From: CAWCFV01 sp963794995
GTDB lineage: Bacteria; Actinomycetota; Actinomycetes; JACCUZ01
Assembly (NCBI GenBank): GCA_963794995.1
Contig: CAWCFV010000002.1
Span: 3,286,001-3,350,000, forward strand
DNA length: 64,000 nucleotides
Direction of reading: 5' to 3'
The notes beneath the pieces were generated by a model. That model had not been told where the DNA came from. It worked only from the letters and a program-made list of their open reading frames with translations, and did not search any database. Made by a program: the position numbers and the translations under genes. Below are positions 36,974 to 44,255 of the stretch, in pieces (positions within the stretch are counted from its first letter, which is position 1; the number at the start of each line of letters is the position of its first letter).

Positions 36974-37003
36974 GGGCCGCCCGGCACCGGGACGGGCAGC
37001 GGG

Positions 37004-37462
37004 TCAGCCGACGACGCGGACCCGGCGGTGCTTCGGGCGGCGCTCCAGCAGCGCCACCAGGGCGACACCGCAGACCGCCGCGGTGGCGACCTCGACGGTG
37101 AAGCGGTGCACCTCCTCGTCCTGGATCCGGGCATGGACCCGGTCGAACCAGGCCGGGAACGGCGAGCGGCCGAAGAACTGCCGGGCCGGCTTGTCCAGGT
37201 CGGGCAGGCAGGCGCCGGCGATGCCGCCAAGCACCGGGGCAAGACGGGCGCGCGGTGTCGCGCGGGCGATCACGCCGATGGCGGCCAGGCCGAGCAGCCC
37301 GTCGGGCACCGCCACCCGCATGAGGTGCGCGTCGTCGACCCCGAAGTGCGGCAGCCCGTCGAGGACGAAGTGCGACAGGAAGCCGAGGCTGACGGCCTGG
37401 CGCACGTCCGGGGAGACGGCGCCGATCACCGCACCCGAGAGGACGTGATTGGTGACCAGCAC
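37004..37462 (-). CDS. Small DUF457-like membrane protein
   Basis: 152 residues starting VLVTNHVLSGAVIGAVSPD (GTG at 37462). Hydrophobic helices alternate with histidines (SLGFLSHFVLDGLPHFGVD), the pattern of YdjM/DUF457 putative membrane metal-dependent hydrolases. A second Asp-containing stretch is GACLPDLDKPARQFF. No activity is proven for the family. The gene ends 30 bases from the convergent sigma-factor gene and starts 19 bases downstream of the thermonuclease-like gene on the same strand, so they may be co-transcribed. Confidence 0.65.
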   Translation of the reverse strand: MLVTNHVLSGAVIGAVSPDVRQAVSLGFLSHFVLDGLPHFGVDDAHLMRVAVPDGLLGLAAIGVIARATPRARLAPVLGGIAGACLPDLDKPARQFFGRSPFPAWFDRVHARIQDEEVHRFTVEVATAAVCGVALVALLERRPKHRRVRVVG

Positions 37463-37481
37463 CCTGTCAAGACTGCCAGAG

Positions 37482-38441
37482 TCAGCAGGCCGCGCGGCAG
37501 GGGTACATGTACCAGGCCCGCAGGTCGCCCTTCGGGTCGAACAGCCAGGCGCCGTCGCCCATCTTGGTCCGGTCCTCGGTGACGTTGGCGAAGATCGGCA
37601 CGTCGAGGCCCCAGTAGAGCAGTCCGGAGCTGTCGCTGCCGTGCCCCACCTTGAGCCGCACGGACTCTCCCGGCGCCACGACGGTGCCGGCGGGGAAGGT
37701 GTAGCCGTGGCCCTTGTAGCCGCGGTAGGCCGCGTCGCGGACCCACCAGCCGCTGAGGTCGACCGGGTTCGCGCCCAGGTTGGTGACGTCGACCCACTCG
37801 CCGTTGACGTTGGCGCCGTCGTTGCCGTCGGCGTCCCAGTTGACGTCGACCTTCAGCGTGTCGTCCTGGCTCGGGCCGACCCCGCAGCGGGCCGGGTTGC
37901 CCCACATGCCCACGCGGTTGGCCGCGGCGGTCTGCGCACGGCCGAGGTAGTCGAGGTTGTGCGAGTACTCGTCCGGGATCAGGTCCGGCAGCACCAGGCC
38001 CGCGGAGACCTGCAGGGCGCCGACGTCGGTCCAGACGCCGTCGACCTTCACCGCCACGAAACGGCGCGGGCGGACGTTGCGCAGGGAGGTGCTGCTCTGG
38101 TTGCGGGCCGTGAGCCGGACCCGCTTGCCGTCGATGAGCCGGTGCAGGTTCTTGGCGGCGTCGACGCCCCAGCACTCGCCGCGCAGCCGGGACAGCTTGT
38201 GCGAGTAGACGTGCAGCTCCATGGACTGGATGCCGACGAACCGCACCCGGACCGGCTTGCTCGTGCCGTCGCGCGCGATGTCGATGTCCGCGGTGTCCCC
38301 GTCAGCGACGAACACGACCTTGCCGTACTGCAGCGCGGACGCCGCCTCGGCGGGAGTGCCGACGACCAGGGACGTGACCAGCCCGGCGGCCGCGGTGGCC
38401 GCGACGGCGAGAAGGCGGAGCGGGCGGCGAGGGTTCGTCAT
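37482..38441 (-). CDS. Secreted thermonuclease-like protein with lamin-tail domain
   Basis: 319 residues. A signal peptide (LLAVAATAAAGLVTSLVVG) ends at AEA. The first mature domain resembles staphylococcal nuclease: VVFVADGDTADIDI, VRVRFVGIQSMEL and NVRPRRFVAVKVDG correspond to the metal-binding Asp, the Arg-Glu region and the second Arg. The canonical D-T-P-E is altered to QSMEL, so catalysis is uncertain. The C-terminal domain (GEWVDVTNLGANPVDLSGWW, then YTFPAGTVVAPGESV) is a lamin-tail (LTD) beta-sandwich common in secreted nucleases. A CRP/GlxR-like site lies about 108 bases upstream. Confidence 0.8.
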   Translation of the reverse strand: MTNPRRPLRLLAVAATAAAGLVTSLVVGTPAEAASALQYGKVVFVADGDTADIDIARDGTSKPVRVRFVGIQSMELHVYSHKLSRLRGECWGVDAAKNLHRLIDGKRVRLTARNQSSTSLRNVRPRRFVAVKVDGVWTDVGALQVSAGLVLPDLIPDEYSHNLDYLGRAQTAAANRVGMWGNPARCGVGPSQDDTLKVDVNWDADGNDGANVNGEWVDVTNLGANPVDLSGWWVRDAAYRGYKGHGYTFPAGTVVAPGESVRLKVGHGSDSSGLLYWGLDVPIFANVTEDRTKMGDGAWLFDPKGDLRAWYMYPCRAAC

Positions 38442-38541
38442 GGTTCGGCATGCTCCGGAGGTGGTGAAAATGGGACCTATCTACCTATCGGAAGGTGACG
38501 CTAGGTACTTGACTGGCCCATCCGGAGGTCAACGCGCGTGG

Positions 38542-38557
38542 TGTGATCTATATCACG
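38542..38557. promoter_or_regulatory. CRP/GlxR-like binding site
   Basis: TGTGATCTATATCACG matches the TGTGA-N6-TCACA consensus at 9 of 10 fixed positions and has the central TA seen in actinobacterial GlxR/Cmr sites. It sits between the stop of the cation-efflux gene and the thermonuclease-like gene, 101 bases before the start of the latter, so I assign it to that gene. It implies cAMP-dependent control; the regulator is not in this window. Confidence 0.6.
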
Positions 38558-38561
38558 CCGG

Positions 38562-39656
38562 TCACGTCTCACGGTGGTGGCCGGTCAGGTCGTGCGGGTG
38601 GCCGTCCGGGTCGGCGTGGACCAGGGCCGCGTGCAGCCGGGGCACGTCGTGCAGCAGCCGGTGCTCGGTCTCCTCGGCCACCTGGTGGGCCGCCACGACC
38701 GTGAGGTCCGGGTCCACCACGATCTCCAGCTCGGCCCGCAGGCGGTGGCCGATCCACCGCAGCCGGACGTCGCCGACGGCCCGCACCCCGGGGGCCGCCT
38801 GCGCCGTCCTCTCCACCAGGTCCACCAGCGCGGGGTCCACGGCGTCCATGAGCCGCCGGTAGACATCGCGTGCGGCGTCGCGCAGGACCGCCAGGATCGC
38901 CAGCGTGATCAGCAGCCCGACCACCGCGTCGGCGCGCTGGACGCCGGCCCAGGCCAGCGCGGCGCTGAGCACGACCCCGAGCGAGGTGAAGCCGTCGGTG
39001 CGGGCGTGCAGCCCGTCGGCCACCAGGGCTGCGGACCCGATCTCGCGCCCCACCTTCATCCGGTACCGCGCGACGAGCTCGTTGCCGAGGAAGCCGATGA
39101 CCCCGGCGGCGGCCAGCAGGCCGAGGTGGTCGAGCTCCCGGGGGTCCGCCAGCCGGCGGCTCGCCTCCACCGCGGCGAGCACGGCCGAGGCGGCGATCAC
39201 CAGCACGACGACGATGCCGGCGAGGTCCTCCGCGCGCCCGTAGCCGTAGGTGTAGCGACGGGTGGCCGCCCGGCGGCCGAGGGTGAAGGCGATGGCGATC
39301 GGGATCGCGGTGAGCGCGTCGGCGACGTTGTGCAGGGTGTCGACCAGCAGCGCGACCGAGCCGCTCACCAGGTAGACCAGGGCCTGCAGCGCGGCGGTCA
39401 CGCTCAGCGCGACGAACGACAGCAGCAGCGCGCGGATCCCGCGGCGGCTGGTCTCGAGCTGGCTGTCCATCGCGACCGCGGCGTCGTGGCTGTGCGGGGC
39501 GAGCAGGTGCCGCAGCCGGCCCCGCAGGCCGGTCGGTGCCTCGTGCTCGTGCCCGTGGTCGTCGTGGTCGTCGTGCCCGTGGTCGCTGTGGTCGTCGTGC
39601 CCGTGGTCGCTGTGGTCGTCGTGCGGGTGGTCGTCGTGCGGGTGGGGCCCGCTCAC
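38562..39656 (-). CDS. Cation diffusion facilitator (CDF) metal exporter with His-rich N-terminus
   Basis: 364 residues. The first 40 are His/Asp-rich (repeats such as HDDHSDHGHDDHSDHGH), a metal-sensing or buffering tail. Membrane helices follow, with the CDF metal site HNVADALTAIPIAIA in helix 2 (usually HxxxD; here the D of LLVDTLHNVAD) and DGLHARTDGFTSLGVVLS in helix 5, which together build the Asp/His transport site. The C-terminal cytoplasmic domain (LRAELEIVVDPDLTVVAAHQ) is the usual ferredoxin-like dimer domain. It should export Zn, Co, Ni or Fe. The GTG at 39656 overlaps the TGA of the upstream DinB-type gene. Confidence 0.88.
   Translation of the reverse strand: MSGPHPHDDHPHDDHSDHGHDDHSDHGHDDHDDHGHEHEAPTGLRGRLRHLLAPHSHDAAVAMDSQLETSRRGIRALLLSFVALSVTAALQALVYLVSGSVALLVDTLHNVADALTAIPIAIAFTLGRRAATRRYTYGYGRAEDLAGIVVVLVIAASAVLAAVEASRRLADPRELDHLGLLAAAGVIGFLGNELVARYRMKVGREIGSAALVADGLHARTDGFTSLGVVLSAALAWAGVQRADAVVGLLITLAILAVLRDAARDVYRRLMDAVDPALVDLVERTAQAAPGVRAVGDVRLRWIGHRLRAELEIVVDPDLTVVAAHQVAEETEHRLLHDVPRLHAALVHADPDGHPHDLTGHHRET
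39541..39652 (-). repeat. Degenerate tandem repeat coding the His/Asp-rich tail
   Basis: The 5' end of the CDF gene consists of overlapping short repeats built around GTCGTCGTG and CCGTGGTCG on the plus strand. They encode HDDH and HGH units. Such repeats can change length by slippage, altering metal-binding capacity. Confidence 0.6.
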
Positions 39657-40189
39657 CGGCGCTCGCCCCCCACGTCGTGCAGGTGGTGCACCCAGTCGTG
39701 GGCGAAGTACCGCCCGAGGCCCTCCACCGTGAAGCGGGCGCCGTCGCTACGCCGCCCCGTGCGACTCCACTGGGAGTCGGCGACGGCGTCGAACCGGTCG
39801 GCGATCTGGCCCGCGGCGGCGACCAGCTCCTCGGCGACGGCGTCCGGGTCCTGTTCGGCGTAGCGCTGCGCCACGGCGGTCGCGTCCTGGTCCCAGTTCT
39901 CGAACAGCGGGTCGTCCTCCGCGAGCATCCGGGCCAGCCGGTGGTCGAAGACGCGGTGCACGTCGCGGACGTGGCAGCCGTACTCCAGCGGGGACCAGAC
40001 ACCCGCGGCCGGCCGGTCGCGGGCGTCGCGCCGGGCGAGCACCCGGCGCCAGGCGGTGGCGTTGTCCCGCGTCAGGGCCCCGAGGTCGCGGGCGACCACC
40101 CCGGTGGCGTCGTACCCGCACTCCGGGCAGGGGCTGGTGAGCACCCAGGTCCAGTCCTTGGTGTCGGGGACGACCCCGTCGGCGGCCAT
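39653..40189 (-). CDS. DinB superfamily protein with CxxC motif
   Basis: 178 residues from the ATG at 40189. The N-terminus has CPECGYDATG, a single CxxC. The core shows the DinB/maleylpyruvate-isomerase pattern: WSPLEYGCHVRDVHRVFDHR with the first metal His residues (about residue 75), a middle helix, and the C-terminal GRYFAHDWVHHLHDVG with further His ligands. Probably a metal-dependent transferase or isomerase that uses a low-molecular-weight thiol. The GTGA overlap with the CDF gene makes them one operon, suggesting a link between thiol chemistry and metal export (inference). Confidence 0.8.
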   Translation of the reverse strand: MAADGVVPDTKDWTWVLTSPCPECGYDATGVVARDLGALTRDNATAWRRVLARRDARDRPAAGVWSPLEYGCHVRDVHRVFDHRLARMLAEDDPLFENWDQDATAVAQRYAEQDPDAVAEELVAAAGQIADRFDAVADSQWSRTGRRSDGARFTVEGLGRYFAHDWVHHLHDVGGERR

Positions 40190-40249
40190 GCCGGGCACCC
40201 TACGGGCGCCGGTCGGGCAGCAGAGGCCGCGGAGGCGGAGAATGGCCCG

Positions 40250-41146
40250 GTGCGTGTCTTCGTCGCCCTGGGCGACTCCTTCACCGAGGGCCTCGAGGAC
40301 GACCTCGGGCCCGACGGCCGGCACCTCGGCTGGGCCGACCGGGTCGCGGCGGCGCTGGCCACCCGCGACGGCGGCCTGCGCTACGCCAACCTGGCGGTGC
40401 GCGGCCGGCTGCTGGACGAGGTGGTCGCCCAGCAGGTGCCGGTCGCGCTCGCGCTCGGGCCGGACCTGGTCTCGTTCCACGCCGGGCCCAACGACGTGCT
40501 GCGCCCCGGGCGCGACGTCGGGGCGGTCGTGGCGCGCCACGCGCACGCGGTCGCGGCCCTGCGCTCCTCCGGCGTCCAGGTGCTGCTGTTCACGGTCATC
40601 GAGCGCGCCGGGGGCAGCGGGCGGACCGCCGCCCGGCTGGCGGCCAGGTTCGCGCGGTTCAACGCCGGGGTCCGGCGCACCGCGGAGCGGACCGGGGCCG
40701 TGCTGGTCGACGTCGGGGCGGTCGCGGTGCTGCAGGACCGGCGCCTCTGGCACGAGGACCGCCTGCACCTCGCCCCCGAGGGGCACGCGCGGGTCGCCGC
40801 CGCGGTGCTCGAGTCGCTCGGCGTCGACGACCCGGACCTGCTGGCGGGTCCGGTGGGCTGGTGGCGCGAGCCGCTGCCCCCGGGTCCCGCGGTCCGCCGT
40901 CGCAGCGACCTGGTCGCCGACGTGCGCTGGGTGCGCCGGCACCTCACACCGTGGGTGCTGCGGCGGCTGCGCGGCCGGTCCAGCGGCGACGGCCTCTCGG
41001 CCAAGCAGGTCGAGCTCGTCGACGTGCTGCCCCGGGCGGGGTCGGGCCGGTCAGCGGGCGGTGCCGCCGATCCGCTGCTGGTAGAGCCGCAGCGCGAGGA
41101 CCCGGGTGGCCGACTCGGCCAGCCGACGCGCCGGCAGCCGCCCTGA
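40250..41146 (+). CDS. SGNH/GDSL-family hydrolase
   Basis: 298 residues from a GTG preceded by GGAGGCGGAG. Block I is FVALGDSFTEGLEDD (nucleophile Ser), block III is VSFHAGPNDVLRP (Gly-x-Asn-Asp) and block V is WHEDRLHLAPEGHARVA with the catalytic Asp/His pair, so this is an active-looking esterase/lipase-type enzyme. Family members normally end about 30 residues before the stop found here. The tail (SGGAADPLLVEPQREDP) runs 96 bases into the convergent NagZ-like gene and looks like read-through sequence without function. Confidence 0.88.
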   Translation: MRVFVALGDSFTEGLEDDLGPDGRHLGWADRVAAALATRDGGLRYANLAVRGRLLDEVVAQQVPVALALGPDLVSFHAGPNDVLRPGRDVGAVVARHAHAVAALRSSGVQVLLFTVIERAGGSGRTAARLAARFARFNAGVRRTAERTGAVLVDVGAVAVLQDRRLWHEDRLHLAPEGHARVAAAVLESLGVDDPDLLAGPVGWWREPLPPGPAVRRRSDLVADVRWVRRHLTPWVLRRLRGRSSGDGLSAKQVELVDVLPRAGSGRSAGGAADPLLVEPQREDPGGRLGQPTRRQPP

Positions 41147-42334
41147 CCGCACCGCCCGCACCAGGGCGCGGCGGGCCCGTCCCGGGTAGGGGGAGTTGAG
41201 CACGAGGTCGTCGCCGGCGAGCAGGGAGCGCACCGCGCCCTCGGCCGAGTTGTACGGCCCGTTGATCGGACCCATCCCCTGCGAGTCGGTGACCGCCACC
41301 CCCTCGAACCCGAGGGTGTCGCGCAGCAGGCCGGTCACGACGCCGGCGCTGATCGAGGCGGGCATGCCGGGCTCGATGGCCCCGACCGCGACGTGCGCGG
41401 TCATCACCACCGGGGTGCCCGCCTCGATCGCGGCCACGAAGGGCACCAGGTCGGTGCGGCGCAGCTGGGCGAGCGACTTGGGCTGCTCGGGCAGCGAGTG
41501 GTGGCTGTCGCCGGTCACCGACCCGAGCCCGGGGAAGTGCTTGACCGCGGGGATGACCCCGGCGTCGAGGTAGCCCTTCACCGTGGCGGCGACCATCCGC
41601 GCCGCGACCGCGCGGTCGGAGGAGTAGGTGCGCGAGCCCAGCACCGAGCGCCCGTCCGGGTCGACGTCGGCGACCGGCGCCATCACCATGGTGACGCCCA
41701 GCCGGGCAAGGGTCCTGCCGTTGTCGCGGGCGACCTGCCGGGCGTACGCCGGGTCGTCCCGCTGCCCCACCGACGCGGCCGACGGCACCGCAGGCACGCC
41801 GACCTTGAGCCGCTGCACCACGCCGCCCTCCTGGTCGATCGACACCAGCAACGGCAGGCCGTCGGGCCGGTCGCCGACCTCGTGCAGCCCCTCGGCCAGG
41901 GCCCGCACCTGCCCGGCGTCGGCGATGACCTCCGGACGCAGGAAGACCCCGCCGAACGGGTCCGCGGCCAGGGCCTCGGCGGCGGAGCCGACGCCGTGCA
42001 TGACCTGGTTGCGCTCGCTCTCGGCCGCGGTCGGCGCGTCGGCGTCGTAGCCCCAGAACCCCGGCATCAGCACGGTGCCGGCACGTTCGCGCCGGGACAT
42101 CGCGGCGACCAGCTCCGCGGCCCGCGCGAGCTCGCCCTCCGTCGGCCCCCACCCGGTGGGCGCGTCGGGGTCGACCGGTGGCTCGCTGCCGGCGGCGGCC
42201 GGGCTGCCCCCGGACGGTGTGCCGGCGTCCGGGCCCGGGCCGGCGGCGGCCCCCCCGCCGTCGGCACCGGAGCACGCGGTGAGCAGGAGTCCGGCCAGCA
42301 TCGCGGCGGTCACGGCGGAGGAGGGCGTGCGCAT
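41051..42334 (-). CDS. Lipoprotein beta-N-acetylhexosaminidase, GH3 (NagZ-like)
   Basis: 427 residues. The N-terminus has a lipobox LLTAC, then a Gly/Pro/Ala linker of about 50 residues. The GH3 domain contains LLVSIDQEGGVVQRLKVGVP, GVTMVMAPVADVDPDGRS, the KHFPGLGSVTGDSHHSLP loop with the His acid/base and Asp typical of NagZ, and the nucleophile Asp in GVAVTDSQGMG. It should cleave N-acetylglucosamine from peptidoglycan fragments at the outer face of the membrane. The C-terminus is antisense to the SGNH tail for 96 bases. The start ATG at 42334 is 36 bases from the divergent DUF5522 gene. Confidence 0.88.
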   Translation of the reverse strand: MRTPSSAVTAAMLAGLLLTACSGADGGGAAAGPGPDAGTPSGGSPAAAGSEPPVDPDAPTGWGPTEGELARAAELVAAMSRRERAGTVLMPGFWGYDADAPTAAESERNQVMHGVGSAAEALAADPFGGVFLRPEVIADAGQVRALAEGLHEVGDRPDGLPLLVSIDQEGGVVQRLKVGVPAVPSAASVGQRDDPAYARQVARDNGRTLARLGVTMVMAPVADVDPDGRSVLGSRTYSSDRAVAARMVAATVKGYLDAGVIPAVKHFPGLGSVTGDSHHSLPEQPKSLAQLRRTDLVPFVAAIEAGTPVVMTAHVAVGAIEPGMPASISAGVVTGLLRDTLGFEGVAVTDSQGMGPINGPYNSAEGAVRSLLAGDDLVLNSPYPGRARRALVRAVRSGRLPARRLAESATRVLALRLYQQRIGGTAR

Positions 42335-42370
42335 CGCGGCCCACTGTGTCATCCCGCCTAGGCTGCTCCG

Positions 42371-42604
42371 GTGGCCGACCCGCTCGCGCCGCGGCCGCTG
42401 ACCGAGCCGCACCCCGCACGGCTGCCCGCCGGGCGGCCGGACCGCGCGGCGGTCCTCGCGGCCCACGCCGCTGCTCTCGACGCGGGGGAGGCCGGCTACC
42501 CCGACCCGTCGTCGGGGCTGTTCGTCCTCACGGCCGGCTTCCTCGCCGCCCGCGGGACGTGCTGCGGCCGCGGCTGCCGGCACTGCCCGTACGTCGACGA
42601 CTGA
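42371..42604 (+). CDS. DUF5522 family protein
   Basis: 77 residues from the GTG at 42371. The centre AGYPDPSSGLFVLTAGFLAA and the end RGTCCGRGCRHCPYVDD match DUF5522, whose CCx3CxHC cluster probably binds zinc. Function is not known. It is the last protein gene before the gene-free kilobase that carries the hairpin array, so a link to that RNA is possible but unsupported, because DUF5522 occurs widely without it. Confidence 0.85.
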   Translation: MADPLAPRPLTEPHPARLPAGRPDRAAVLAAHAAALDAGEAGYPDPSSGLFVLTAGFLAARGTCCGRGCRHCPYVDD

Positions 42605-42670
42605 CCCCCGCGCCGACCTCCCCCGGGTGCCCACACCGGGGTCCGGATGCTGGACACGCGGGGGGCGGGT

Positions 42671-42754
42671 TGTGGACGCTCCTGTGGACGGACGGGGGAC
42701 AACGGAGGCCGTGGTGGGGACAACCCGGGGTCTGCCTGTGGATCGTCCTGTGGA
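42671..42754 (+). repeat. Two pairs of TGTGGA motifs, each pair spaced 12 bp
   Basis: TGTGGA occurs at 42671, 42683, 42737 and 42749. Within each pair the copies are exactly 12 bp apart and on the same strand; the pairs are 66 bp apart. Three of the four have the context CCTGTGGA. The core resembles half of an actinobacterial DnaA box or of the DUF222-HNH upstream repeat. The block lies just upstream of the putative array promoter, so an upstream regulator site is plausible. Confidence 0.45.
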
Positions 42755-42789
42755 CCGTCAAACTCGTCGACAAACCTTCGCCGAACCCC

Positions 42790-42819
42790 TTGTGGCGCTT
42801 GCGGTTCGGCCACTAGACA
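42790..42819 (+). promoter_or_regulatory. Possible promoter of the hairpin-array RNA
   Basis: TTGTGG (42790-42795) and TAGACA (42814-42819) are spaced 18 bp and resemble -35 and -10 hexamers of a primary sigma promoter. This is the best match in the gene-free kilobase. Initiation would fall near 42827, about 20 bases before the first stable hairpin. Identified by inspection only. Confidence 0.4.
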
Positions 42820-42826
42820 TCTCCTT

Positions 42827-43492
42827 GTCACCGGGAACGGGGACTGGCCCGGAGGGCGACCTCCGGGGCGAGGCGAGCAGCGGGAGACCGCAGCACGCGT
42901 CGGGTCCGCGACATCAGGTGATGGGTTCCGAGGAATGGACGGGCGAGCGATCGCCTGCACCGCCCCGGAGTCCGTCCCGCGACGGTGGGTCCTGAGCGAT
43001 CAGGGCTCGACGAGGCGGGGCAGTCCCGCGCTGGCGGGCCCCGAGCGATCGGGGCAGAGTCGGCGGGACACCGCTCCACGAAGGAGCCGGGCCTGAGCGA
43101 TCAGGCGCGGCCGACCGCGAGGAGTGGGCCGGTGCAGGAGCCGGGCCCGGGCGACCGGGACCGGAGGCCACACGGGCACCCGTCCCACGAGAGGTGCCGC
43201 AGCCGGGCGACCGGACGCGGAGGCCGCGTGGGACAGCTCCACGGAGGTGCCGGGCCCGAGCGATCGGGACCGGTCACCCACCGGGGGCACCCGCACCGCG
43301 CAGGTGCCGGGACCGAGCGATCGGGACCGGTGGCCACGCGGGGCACCCGTTCCACGCGGGCGCCGGGACCGAGCAATCGTGACCGGCCGCCACGTGGGCA
43401 CGTCCGGCGCAGCCGGCGGCCGCCGAGCGATCGGTGGCCGCGGGGCACGACGGGCCGGCGAAGCCCCTCCATCTCATGCATGGAGGGGCTTT
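42827..43492 (+). ncRNA. Array of ten GNRA-capped hairpins: putative structured non-coding RNA
   Basis: No protein gene fits 42605-43634. Ten stem-loops with loop GCGA (GCAA in copy 9) begin their loops at 42947, 42996, 43045, 43097, 43151, 43207, 43260, 43317, 43373 and 43427, spacings 49-57. Stems differ but keep pairing: GGCGA/TCGCC, CCTGA/TCAGG, GCCCCGA/TCGGGGC, CCCGG/CCGGG, and so on. Copies 5-9 add an outer CCGG/CCGG or CCGC/GCGG helix separated by G-A mismatches. Two leader hairpins (42848-42867 loop GCGA; 42880-42891 loop GAGA) precede the array. Spacing is not a multiple of three, so it is not a coding repeat. The loops are GNRA only on the plus strand, which sets the orientation. 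A terminator ends it. The exact 5' end is inferred. Confidence 0.7.
43461..43492 (+). terminator. Strong intrinsic terminator ending the hairpin array
   Basis: AAGCCCCTCCAT (43461-43472) pairs perfectly with ATGGAGGGGCTT (43480-43491) around a 7-base loop and is followed by TCGTCGT. It is the most typical intrinsic terminator in the window and lies 21 bases after the last array hairpin. No protein gene on the plus strand needs it, which supports transcription of the array. Confidence 0.8.
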
Positions 43493-43634
43493 CGTCGTCC
43501 CTGGGGCCGGGCGCGCACCCGGAGATCGGACGGTCGTGACCTCCGGCCGTGACCGCTCCCCGCGACCGCTGCCCAGGACGGCTGCCCAGGACGGCTGCCC
43601 AGGACGGCTGCCCGGGACCGGCGTCCAGGGGCGG

Positions 43635-44255
43635 CTAGGCCTGGTCGGGCACGTGCACCTCGGCGATCACGAGGTCGGCCTCGACCACCTCGGTGGCCCG
43701 CGCGTGCGCCTTGTCGACGGTGGTGCGGCGGATCTCGGCGGAGGCCCGCCGGCTGTCCTGCAGCGCCTGCCGGTCGGTGAAGGTGACCAGCATCAGCCCG
43801 GTCGCGGTGTCGAGGTCGACCAGCAGCGCCGCGCTGACGAAGCCGTCGAGCAGGGCCAGCGACGGGACGGTGGTCGTGCGGACCACGTCGACGAGCTGCT
43901 CGGCGTCGCCCAGGTCGAACTCCAGCCGGGTCGAGCGGCTGGCGTCCCCGGGGCGCGGGCGGGCGGCCCGGTAGAGCTCGGCGACCTCCCAGTGCTCGAC
44001 CACGGGCCGGGCGCCCAGCCGGACCGCGAGGTCGTCGCGCAGCGGGGCGAGCACCCGCAGGCTCGCGGCCTGCTGGGTGGCGGTTCCCCACATGGTGCGG
44101 GTCACGGTCCGGCCGGTGACCCGGTCGACCTCCATGCTCAGCCCGAAGCTGCCCTCGAGCGTGGCGACGAGGGGCAGCAGCTGCTCGCGCACCAGGGCGA
44201 CGGCGAGGTCGACGCGGCCGGGCTCGACGTCGAGCGTGGTGCTGCGGACGTGCAC
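43635..44255 (-). CDS. ABM-like protein, paralogue of the 2739-3359 gene
   Basis: 206 residues from the GTG at 44255, with AGGAGG a few bases upstream on the minus strand. Like its paralogue it has two dimeric alpha/beta-barrel-like halves. The second half shows VVRTTTVPSLALLDGF, LLVDLDTATGLMLVTFTD and DKAHARATEVVEADLV. Identical length and collinear motifs mean duplication rather than convergence. It is convergent with the hairpin-array transcript, whose terminator lies 143 bases from its stop. Function unknown. Confidence 0.75.
   Translation of the reverse strand: MHVRSTTLDVEPGRVDLAVALVREQLLPLVATLEGSFGLSMEVDRVTGRTVTRTMWGTATQQAASLRVLAPLRDDLAVRLGARPVVEHWEVAELYRAARPRPGDASRSTRLEFDLGDAEQLVDVVRTTTVPSLALLDGFVSAALLVDLDTATGLMLVTFTDRQALQDSRRASAEIRRTTVDKAHARATEVVEADLVIAEVHVPDQA

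Noticed and set aside
42656..42830. Replication origin with DnaA boxes
   Set aside because: Only four short TGTGGA cores, no full TTGTCCACA boxes, no AT-rich unwinding region and no dnaA/dnaN/parB genes nearby.
42940..43440. CRISPR array or TIGR-like guide array
   Set aside because: The repeating part is a hairpin with changing stem sequence, not an identical repeat with unique spacers; spacing varies from 49 to 57; no cas or Nop-domain gene is in the window.
42985..43539. Protein-coding repeats in the array (frames with recurring RSRSLGPGT-like segments on either strand)
   Set aside because: Repeat spacing is not a multiple of three, so the phrase drifts between frames; no ribosome site and no normal composition. 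The frames are by-products of the hairpin repeats.
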